Source: Rhizobium terricola (GTDB lineage: Bacteria > Pseudomonadota > Alphaproteobacteria > Rhizobiales > Rhizobiaceae). From it: a DNA stretch of 64,000 nt. The position numbers were made by a program, and so were the translations under genes. Below, piece by piece: positions 57,822-64,000 of this stretch. The stretch is taken from positions 1,358,649-1,422,648 of the forward strand of contig NZ_JABBGK010000001.1 of NCBI RefSeq assembly GCF_012927355.1. Reading direction: 5' to 3'. The stretch's first letter is position 1, and each line of letters opens with the position of its first letter. Under the pieces are notes generated by a model. That model did not search any database. It worked only from the letters and a program-made list of their open reading frames with translations, and was not told the origin of the DNA.

Positions 57822-57965
57822 ATGAACCCGATCCGCATTGCAAAGAACTGGATGAGCTACCGCCGCACGCTGGCCGAACTGGGCAACCTGTCCAACCAGG
57901 CCCTCTCCGACATCGGCATCACCCGTTACGAAATCCGCAACATCGCTTCGCGCTCCTTCCGCTAA
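57822..57965 (+). CDS. DUF1127 micro-protein 2
   Basis: This 47-residue DUF1127 protein reads MNPIRIAKNWMSYRRTL then ELGNLSNQALSDIGITRYEIR. It is clearly related to the first copy but diverged (about half of positions alike), so it is not a fresh duplicate. GAGGA lies seven bases before the ATG. The stop TAA is followed by a tetraloop terminator, so it is a one-gene unit under the shared 13-base element. Confidence 0.88.
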   Translation: MNPIRIAKNWMSYRRTLAELGNLSNQALSDIGITRYEIRNIASRSFR

Positions 57966-57994
57966 TAGCGGACGTCGAGCAGCAAAGTTTGGAG

Positions 57995-58018
57995 ACGGCA
58001 CCTTCGGGTGCCGTTTTT
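57995..58018 (+). terminator. Terminator of DUF1127 gene 2
   Basis: ACGGCACC and GGTGCCGT enclose a TTCG tetraloop, followed by TTTT, 29 bases past the stop. Confidence 0.85.
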
Positions 58019-58114
58019 GATTCCGGCCATACGCAACGATCCCGCCCCTCTCGCCGGGCCGACGGGTGCCATAAATGATTGGCCGGCGGGCCTGCTCATG
58101 CTAATGAGCCGCCC

Positions 58115-59524
58115 ATGACGAAAATCTCCACATCCCCCATCCACGTTGTCGGCGGCGGGCTCGCCGGCTCGGAAGCCGCCTGGCAGATCGCACAGGCCGG
58201 CGTCCCGGTCATCCTCCACGAGATGCGCGGCGTGCGCGGCACGGATGCGCACAAGACCGACGGCCTTGCCGAGCTCGTGTGCTCGAACTCGTTCCGGTCG
58301 GACGACGCGACATCGAATGCGGTCGGCGTGATCCATGCGGAAATGCGCCTCGCCGGTTCGCTGATCATGGCCTGCGCCGACAAGCATCAGGTCCCGGCCG
58401 GCGGCGCGCTTGCGGTCGATCGCGACGGCTTTTCCGATGCCGTCAGCGCGGCCATCGACGGTCATCCGCTGATCACCGTGGTCCGCGAGGAAGTGACGGG
58501 GCTTCCGCCGAAGGAATGGGGCCTTTCCGTCATAGCGACCGGCCCGCTGACATCGCCGGATCTTGCCGAATCCATTCGCGCCGAAACCGGCGAGGATGCG
58601 CTCGCCTTCTTCGACGCCATCGCCCCGATCATCCATCGCGATTCGATCAACATGGATGTCTGCTGGTACCAGTCCCGCTACGACAAGGTGGGGCCGGGCG
58701 GCACCGGCAAGGACTACATCAACTGCCCGATGGACGAGGCGCAGTACAATGCCTTCATCGACGCCCTGATTGCCGGCGACACCGTCGGCTTCAAGGAATG
58801 GGAAGGCACCCCCTATTTCGACGGCTGCCTGCCGATCGAGGTCATGGCCGAACGGGGCCGCGAGACTTTGCGCCATGGACCTATGAAGCCGATGGGCCTG
58901 ACCAACGCGCACAATCCGACGGTCAAGGCCTATGCGGTCGTGCAGCTCAGGCAGGACAACGCGCTCGGCACCCTCTACAACATGGTCGGATTCCAGACGA
59001 AGCTGCGCTACGGCGCCCAGTCGGAGATCTTCAAGATGATCCCCGGCCTGGAGAACGCGGAATTTGCCCGGCTGGGCGGCCTGCACCGCAACACCTACAT
59101 CAATTCACCGGTGCTGCTTGACCCGTCGCTGCAGCTCAAGAGCCGGCCGGGCCTGCGTTTCGCCGGCCAGATCACCGGCTGCGAAGGCTATGTGGAAAGT
59201 GCGTCGATCGGCCTGCTCGCCGGCCGCTTCGCCGCAGCCGATAGCAAGGGCGAGGACGTTCGCCTGCCGCCTGCAACGACGGCACTCGGCTCGCTCCTCA
59301 ACCACATCACCGGCGGCCACCTCGTCAGTGACGAGGAGCCGGGCAAGCGCTCCTTCCAGCCGATGAACATCAATTTCGGCCTGTTTCCGGAGCTTGCTCC
59401 CGGTTCGATCGTCAAGCCGGAGGGTATCAAGCGCTTCCGTGGCAAGGACAAGACGATCATGAAGCGCCAGCTGATGGCCGAACGGGCGCTCTCCGATTGC
59501 CGGACGTGGCTCGACCTCGCCTGA
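58115..59524 (+). CDS. trmFO: Folate-dependent tRNA (m5U54) methyltransferase TrmFO
   Basis: TrmFO uses methylenetetrahydrofolate and FAD to methylate U54 in the T-loop of tRNA. The 469-residue product has the FAD site [16 protein letters not shown] near the N-terminus, then the family blocks [16 protein letters not shown] and [32 protein letters not shown] and the FAD segment [18 protein letters not shown] follow in the second half. I chose the ATG at 58115 because the family begins directly before the FAD strand. No strong ribosome site is visible. Confidence 0.95.
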   Translation: MTKISTSPIHVVGGGLAGSEAAWQIAQAGVPVILHEMRGVRGTDAHKTDGLAELVCSNSFRSDDATSNAVGVIHAEMRLAGSLIMACADKHQVPAGGALAVDRDGFSDAVSAAIDGHPLITVVREEVTGLPPKEWGLSVIATGPLTSPDLAESIRAETGEDALAFFDAIAPIIHRDSINMDVCWYQSRYDKVGPGGTGKDYINCPMDEAQYNAFIDALIAGDTVGFKEWEGTPYFDGCLPIEVMAERGRETLRHGPMKPMGLTNAHNPTVKAYAVVQLRQDNALGTLYNMVGFQTKLRYGAQSEIFKMIPGLENAEFARLGGLHRNTYINSPVLLDPSLQLKSRPGLRFAGQITGCEGYVESASIGLLAGRFAAADSKGEDVRLPPATTALGSLLNHITGGHLVSDEEPGKRSFQPMNINFGLFPELAPGSIVKPEGIKRFRGKDKTIMKRQLMAERALSDCRTWLDLA

Positions 59525-59558
59525 ACGGGTACCCCGCCTGACGACGCGCCGATGCGTG

Positions 59559-60020
59559 TCAGACGCTGGGCTGTGGCGGAGCGCCGGCGAAGTCGCGCTC
59601 CGCACTGCTCACATAGTTTCCGAGCAGCCACAGCGAAACCTCGGCAGCTTCCGCGGGGCTTGCGAACGTGTATTCCCCATTGTGGAAGGGTGCATCGAGA
59701 AATTCGATGGCAAAGCCGCGACCGTTCGCCGACTGGCGCACCCGGACGGTACCGGGTTCGATCAGGTGGCAGGCATAGTGGCTGCGCATGTTGCGCATGA
59801 AGCCGGCCTTGTTGTCATGCAGGCGCACGAACACGGCACGGCCGTCCGCGGTGACATGCAGACTGCGAATGGCTTCGTTGGGGAAGGCGCGGCCAAATTC
59901 AACGATGGCGAGACCAGTGTCGTGCAGGCCTTCGTCGTTCGAGCGCTTGGCAATGCGCGTCGAGAAATAGGCGAACACAACAACCAGTCCGAAAATCAGC
60001 GCCCAAGTGATCGCAGCCAC
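59559..60020 (-). CDS. Membrane-anchored conserved hypothetical protein
   Basis: This 153-residue product has one N-terminal membrane helix (ITWALIFGLVVVFAYFSTR, about 4-22) and a soluble beta-rich remainder with IRSLHVTADGRAVFVRLHD, GFMRNMRSHYACHLIEPGTVRV and NGEYTFASPAEAAEVSLWLLG. No named family is recognised. The look is that of a conserved alphaproteobacterial protein. The start is a GTG six bases after GGGAGA. It is convergent with trmFO and lies beyond the secDF run on the same strand. Confidence 0.75.
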   Translation of the reverse strand: MAAITWALIFGLVVVFAYFSTRIAKRSNDEGLHDTGLAIVEFGRAFPNEAIRSLHVTADGRAVFVRLHDNKAGFMRNMRSHYACHLIEPGTVRVRQSANGRGFAIEFLDAPFHNGEYTFASPAEAAEVSLWLLGNYVSSAERDFAGAPPQPSV

Positions 60021-60101
60021 ACTCTATCTCCCATGGGGATCGGTCCAACCCGGCCCTCCGGACATTTCTAGTATACGAGGCTTGCGCGAATTTGGCGGCA
60101 G

Positions 60102-60956
60102 TCAAATCCGGCCGGTGATCGCCGCTCCGAGGAGCTTCAGCTGACGGCGCCATTGGGCCAGCCTCGGCGGGCTGTCAAACACGGACGATCCCTGTTTCCC
60201 CGCTGCGACGAGCACCGCCTCGGAAAGCGCGACCGGGAGGAAGGCCGGCACGAGGATCTTGGGGATCGGACCGGCGGCACGCGCCTTTGCGAGATGATCA
60301 CGTCCCAGCCCGGCAAACGCCTCGACGGCCGCCGAGATCCGGTTTCGGTCCCCTCCGGCTAGGAAGCTCTCGCGGTCAAGGCCGGTGGCGGAGAGAATCT
60401 CAAGCGGCAGGTAGACCTGGCCGCGGGCACGGTGGACCGGCATCAGCAGGATGGCGCCCGCGATCGCCTGAGCCACGCCGGCATGACCGGCGATCGTGGC
60501 GGAGCATGCGGCCGCGCCGGGATCGAGAACGAGGCTCACCAGCTGGATGAGCGCCGCAGCCGTTTCGCCCGCATAGCCCTCGAACATCGCCGTCGTCTCG
60601 ATCGGATCGTCGTAAAGGTCGAACACCCGCGCGTCGATCATGGAAACCAGCGGTGCCGTCGGCAAGCGGTGCGCACGGATGGTCTCCAGAAGCGCCGCGG
60701 CAATCGGGTTCGCCTCGGTCGAACCATGCGCAGCGCCGGCGATGAGATCGCGCCAGTATTGCAGCCTCACCTCGCCCGGCAGGGGCTCGCGCACGACGTC
60801 GCGGACACGGGCGAGTTCGGCATTGAAGGCATAGAGCGCGGCAACCGCGCCGCGCTTCTCCGTCGGCGTGAGCAGGCAGGCGAGATAGCGGTCGCGATCC
60901 GTGTCGCGCAGGCCGGAAAGGGCCAGATGCTGGTTGGCAGTCAAGGCTTCGCTCAA
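60102..60956 (-). CDS. Squalene/phytoene synthase-fold protein, NDUFAF6-like
   Basis: This product of about 284 residues has the trans-isoprenyl-diphosphate synthase head-to-head fold. It keeps YAFNAELARVRDVVREP, RLQYWRDLI and ARGQVYLPLEIL, but the Asp-rich D-D-x-x-D motif expected where ELARVRD stands is missing. It is therefore unlikely to make phytoene or squalene. It resembles the mitochondrial complex I assembly factor NDUFAF6. The preferred start is a TTG at 60956, which overlaps the upstream stop region least. Upstream in-frame starts to 61046 exist. It is third in a secDF-led run. Confidence 0.8.
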   Translation of the reverse strand: MSEALTANQHLALSGLRDTDRDRYLACLLTPTEKRGAVAALYAFNAELARVRDVVREPLPGEVRLQYWRDLIAGAAHGSTEANPIAAALLETIRAHRLPTAPLVSMIDARVFDLYDDPIETTAMFEGYAGETAAALIQLVSLVLDPGAAACSATIAGHAGVAQAIAGAILLMPVHRARGQVYLPLEILSATGLDRESFLAGGDRNRISAAVEAFAGLGRDHLAKARAAGPIPKILVPAFLPVALSEAVLVAAGKQGSSVFDSPPRLAQWRRQLKLLGAAITGRI

Positions 60957-60972
60957 GACCCGTATCCCGGCT

Positions 60973-61374
60973 TCACACGGCAACCAGGGCGGCGGCAACC
61001 GCCCGCTGCTCGGCAAGCATGATGTTGTAGGTTCGAACCGCCGCACCGGTGCCCATCGGATCGCTGGCGATGCCCCTGGCCTTGAGCGCTGCCTTCAGTT
61101 CGGCCGGGATCGGACGCAATTGCCTGCCCGTGCCGACGAGGAGGACCTCGATGCCGGAGGAGTCGTCGAGTACCCGGAGGAACTTGTCGACCGTCAGCGC
61201 GGCCCCCTCCTCCATGTCCCATCCGTAGATGCCGGAGGGCAGAAGCAGGAGCGAACCGCGATGTGACATGTCGGCAAAGCGAAAACCGCCGTCGCCATAG
61301 GCATCGATCGGAGCCCGGCCCGGAAAATGCGCCTGCCGAACGACGATGCCCTTGCCGGACGGCCCGAGCGCCAT
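60973..61374 (-). CDS. Mth938-domain protein, NDUFAF3-like
   Basis: This 133-residue protein of the Mth938/DUF498 family includes the mitochondrial complex I assembly factor NDUFAF3. Family blocks are IDAYGDGGFRFADMSHRGSL, LLPSGIYGWDM, the GTGRQLRPIP strand-turn and DPMGTGAAVRTYNIM. The ATG lies two bases after the secDF stop, so it is translated with secDF. Its persistent link with secDF in alphaproteobacteria has been taken as a hint that the factor acts at the membrane during insertion of respiratory subunits. Confidence 0.88.
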   Translation of the reverse strand: MALGPSGKGIVVRQAHFPGRAPIDAYGDGGFRFADMSHRGSLLLLPSGIYGWDMEEGAALTVDKFLRVLDDSSGIEVLLVGTGRQLRPIPAELKAALKARGIASDPMGTGAAVRTYNIMLAEQRAVAAALVAV

Positions 61375-61376
61375 GC

Positions 61377-63929
61377 TCAGGCCTCGACCTTGCCGGATAC
61401 CGGACGCGCCGCTTCCGTCTCTTCCTTCTGGAAGGCATCGGGACGCAGCTTGAAGGCGATCAGGATCGGCGCGGCGATGTAGATCGACGAGAAGGTGCCG
61501 ACGAGAACGCCGAAGAGCATGGCGAGCGTGAACGATGAAATGACCTCGCCGCCGAAGAGATAGAGCGCGACGAGGGCCAGCAACGTCGTCGAACCGGTCA
61601 GAACGGTACGCGACAGCGTCTGGTTGATCGAGGTATCGATCAACACATCGAGCGGCATCTTCTTGTAGCGTCTAAGGTTTTCACGCATTCGGTCGTAAAC
61701 GACGACTGTGTCGTTCAGCGAATAGCCGATGATGGTCAGGATCGCCGCGATACTCGTCAGGTTGAACTCGATGCCGAGCAGCACGAACAGGCCGAGCGTC
61801 AGGATGACGTCGTGAAGCGTCGCGATGATCGAGCCGAGGGCGAACTGCCATTCGAAGCGGAACCAGATGTAGATCAGGATGAAGAGCAGCGACACGGCGA
61901 CACCGATCGTGGCCGTCTGGGTCAGTTCTCCCGAAACGGCCGGACCGACCACCTCTACGCGGCGGAACTCATAGGCGTCCTCGAGCTCGCCGCGCACCAT
62001 GGTGATCGCCGACTGTTCGGCGTTCTCTCCACCCTCCTGGGCCTGGATGCGGATCAGCACACTCGACGGATCGCCGAAGCCCTGGGCCTGCACTTCGCCA
62101 AGATTGAGCTCGCTCAAGCGGTCGCGGATATCGCCGATGTCTGCGGCGCCGCTGCGGGCCTTGACCTCGATGATCGAACCGCCCTGGAAGTCGATGCCGA
62201 GATTGAGGCCGACGGTCGTGAAGGCGATCAGCGAGGCAAGAGACAATGCACCGGCGACAGCGAATGTGTAGCGCCGGATCGCCATGAAGCGGATGTTCTG
62301 CGTATCGAAGATGCCGGTGCGAATACCCTTCGGCAAGTGCTTCGGGCGGCGCCAGCGGAACCAGACAGCCATCAGCCAGCGGGTCATGGTGAAAGCGGTG
62401 AAGACGGTGGTGACAATACCGACGGCGAGCGTCACGGCGAAGCCGCGAACCGGACCGGAGCCAAGGAAGAACAGCACGAGCGCCGCGATCAGCGTCGTCA
62501 GGTTGGCATCGACGATCGTCGCGAAGGCCTTGTTGAAACCCGTCTCGATCGACTGGACCAATGACCTCCCGCTCTTCACCTCTTCACGAATACGCTCGTA
62601 GACGAGAACGTTGGAGTCCACCGCCATGCCCATGGTCAAGACGATACCCGCGATGCCGGGCAAGGTCAGCGTGGAGCCGATCAGTGACAGGACAGCAAGG
62701 ATCATCACCACGTTGGCGGCGAGCGCAATATTGGCCATCACGCCGAAGGTGCCGTAGAAGCCGAGCATAAAGACCACGACGAAGATCGCACCGATGCCGC
62801 TTGCGAAGATACCGGCGTTGATCGAGTCCTGGCCGAGGCCCGGACCGACGGTGCGCTCCTCGACGACGGTCAAGGTAGCGGGCAGAGCACCGGCACGAAG
62901 CAGCACGGCGAGATCGTTTGCGCCCTCGACCGAGAAGTTGCCGGAGATCTGACCCGAACCGCCGATGATCGGTTCACGGATGACCGGAGCCGAGATCACC
63001 TGATCGTCGAGGACGATGGCGAAGGGGCGGCCGACATTTTCCTGCGTTGCCTGGGCAAAGCGCTGGGCGCCCTTGCTGTCGAAGCGGAAGGTGACGACCG
63101 GCTCGTTGGTCTGCTGATTGAAGCTTGCCTGCGCGTCCACCAGATTTTCGCCGGAAACAAGCGCGCGCTTCTCAACGAGATAGGGAACGGCGGGATCGTC
63201 CTGCGAATAGAGAACTTCCGAGGAAGCCGGCGGGCGGCCGTTGATCGCTTCCGTGACCGGCATGCTCGCATCGACCATGTGGAAGGAAAGCTTGGCGGTC
63301 TGGTTCAGCAGCGACTTCAGGCGCTGCGGATCCTGGAGACCCGGAACCTGAACGATGATGCGGTCGGTGCCCTGGCGCTGGATCATGGGCTCGGTGGTGC
63401 CGAGCTCGTCGACGCGGCGGCGCACGACTTCCATCGACTGCGTCAATGCCGACGATGAGCGATAGTCGATGCCCGCGTCGGTCAGGTTGAAGCGGAGAAG
63501 CGTACCGTCTTCCTGGAGCGTGATTTCCTGGATCGTGCCGCCCGTCAAGCCGCCGGCGCTGACCGGCTGCGTCAAGCTGGCGAGCGCCTCCTTGGCAGCC
63601 TCGACCTTGTCGGCATCCGTGATGCGGACCTGCACCTGCTGGCCTACGCCGGACAGGCCGGTGTAGCGGACGCCGGCGTCACGCAGGGTGGCGCGAATGT
63701 CACCCACAGTCGTTTCGAGCCGTTCCTTGACGATGTCGGCCCGCTCGATCTTCAGCATGATGTGCGAGCCGCCCTGCAGGTCGAGACCGAGGGTCACCTG
63801 CTTGGTCGGAAGCCATGACGGGAATTTTGCGAGCTGTTCGTCGCTGAAGAGGTTTGGCAACGCCACCAACACGCTCACGAAGACCGTGAGCCAAATGAAG
63901 ATCGTCTTCCAGCGCGAAATATACAGCAT
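61377..63929 (-). CDS. secDF: Fused protein translocase subunit SecDF
   Basis: SecDF uses the proton gradient to assist protein export through SecYEG. The 850-residue product is a SecD (about 1-535) and SecF (about 545-850) fusion with 12 membrane helices. Visible SecD features are TLGLDLQGGSHIMLKI, the P1 head domain (about 50-320), and GMAVDSNVLVYERIREE. The SecF half has GLNLGIDFQGGS and SLNDTVVVYDRMREN. The conserved Asp/Arg of both halves (VDSNVLVYERIRE, LNDTVVVYDRMRE) are intact. The start at 63929 gives the usual N-terminal helix. Confidence 0.96.
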   Translation of the reverse strand: MLYISRWKTIFIWLTVFVSVLVALPNLFSDEQLAKFPSWLPTKQVTLGLDLQGGSHIMLKIERADIVKERLETTVGDIRATLRDAGVRYTGLSGVGQQVQVRITDADKVEAAKEALASLTQPVSAGGLTGGTIQEITLQEDGTLLRFNLTDAGIDYRSSSALTQSMEVVRRRVDELGTTEPMIQRQGTDRIIVQVPGLQDPQRLKSLLNQTAKLSFHMVDASMPVTEAINGRPPASSEVLYSQDDPAVPYLVEKRALVSGENLVDAQASFNQQTNEPVVTFRFDSKGAQRFAQATQENVGRPFAIVLDDQVISAPVIREPIIGGSGQISGNFSVEGANDLAVLLRAGALPATLTVVEERTVGPGLGQDSINAGIFASGIGAIFVVVFMLGFYGTFGVMANIALAANVVMILAVLSLIGSTLTLPGIAGIVLTMGMAVDSNVLVYERIREEVKSGRSLVQSIETGFNKAFATIVDANLTTLIAALVLFFLGSGPVRGFAVTLAVGIVTTVFTAFTMTRWLMAVWFRWRRPKHLPKGIRTGIFDTQNIRFMAIRRYTFAVAGALSLASLIAFTTVGLNLGIDFQGGSIIEVKARSGAADIGDIRDRLSELNLGEVQAQGFGDPSSVLIRIQAQEGGENAEQSAITMVRGELEDAYEFRRVEVVGPAVSGELTQTATIGVAVSLLFILIYIWFRFEWQFALGSIIATLHDVILTLGLFVLLGIEFNLTSIAAILTIIGYSLNDTVVVYDRMRENLRRYKKMPLDVLIDTSINQTLSRTVLTGSTTLLALVALYLFGGEVISSFTLAMLFGVLVGTFSSIYIAAPILIAFKLRPDAFQKEETEAARPVSGKVEA

Positions 63930-63967
63930 GAAACTCTCGAATTCAGATGAAGGCCATCAGAAAGAAG

Positions 63968-63990
63968 CGACCGGCAGTGCCGGTCGCTGG
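63968..63990 (-). terminator. Hairpin upstream of secDF
   Basis: AGCGACCGGC and GCCGGTCGCT enclose a three-base loop about 40 bases before secDF on its own strand. It probably ends or attenuates the transcript of a gene outside the window (yajC is usual there). Confidence 0.45.
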
Positions 63991-64000
63991 AACACTCAAG

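Noticed and set aside
58279..59121. Second plus-strand frame inside trmFO
   Set aside because: It is a frame-shifted shadow of trmFO, rich in Arg and His with no motif.
61004..61438. Overlapping minus-strand frame over the NDUFAF3-like gene
   Set aside because: The Mth938-domain frame is clearly the coding one. The other has Arg/Gly-rich shadow composition.

Overview
The window is about 62% G+C and reads as chromosomal DNA of an alphaproteobacterium of the order Hyphomicrobiales, most likely family Rhizobiaceae. Pointers are the four-gene aapJQMP general amino-acid importer, the ClpS-ClpA pair with a Lys-rich ClpA tail, EipB (DUF1849), DUF3126, a class I PHA synthase with a phasin, a SecD-SecF fusion, an alpha-r14-like small RNA next to DUF1127 genes, and promoters of the CTTG(A/C)(C/G)-N16/17-CTAT type. 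It is mostly a core genome segment with short accessory patches.

Layout. 1-5.9 kb: tsf (cut by the window edge) and rpsB, then eipB, and a + strand run of a RidA-family gene, a glycerophosphodiesterase, a FemAB/GNAT-like gene and a HIT protein. 6-9.9 kb: an MFS transporter, a DUF1989 protein, an AzlC/AzlD exporter pair and a SnoaL-like protein. 10-15.8 kb: clpA, clpS, a phasin, DUF3126, cysE and a crotonase-fold gene lacking both usual catalytic glutamates. 15.7-19.3 kb: a hydrolase, an NDUFS6-like zinc protein, an FAD monooxygenase and metC. 19.7-24 kb: aapJQMP. 24-27.7 kb: small secreted or lipoprotein genes, a nuclease-fold protein, tRNA-Arg and an NDUFS4-like protein. 27.9-29.3 kb: an A+T-richer islet carrying one TIR-domain gene, bounded by a copy of the tRNA-Pro 3' end and the tRNA-Pro gene itself. 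29.4-32.7 kb: DUF192, a double cold-shock protein, gloA, a lipoprotein and two identical tRNA-Glu genes. 32.7-37.9 kb: recJ, hom, an aminotransferase and a lipoprotein. 38-44 kb: phaC, sfsA, map, radC and sthA. 44-51.3 kb: two catabolic modules, one under a LacI-type and one under a LysR-type regulator. 51.4-56.7 kb: an autotransporter, tig, tRNA-Leu and a DUF2157/GDYXXLXY membrane pair. 57-58 kb: a three-hairpin small RNA with CCUCCUCCC loops and two DUF1127 micro-genes. 58-64 kb: trmFO, a membrane-anchored protein, and secDF with two genes resembling mitochondrial complex I assembly factors.

How the genes fit together. Translation and protein quality control are represented by tsf/rpsB, tig, clpSA and secDF. 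Carbon storage is represented by phasin and phaC, 25 kb apart. Four genes resembling mitochondrial complex I accessory subunits or assembly factors (NDUFS6, NDUFS4, NDUFAF3 and NDUFAF6) lie in this one window. The items most worth a second look are the TIR islet at tRNA-Pro, the small RNA/DUF1127 locus with a shared 13-base promoter element, and the LysR-linked 2-oxoglutarate dioxygenase plus class II aldolase pair, whose substrate is unknown. No insertion sequence, integrase, prophage or CRISPR array was seen.
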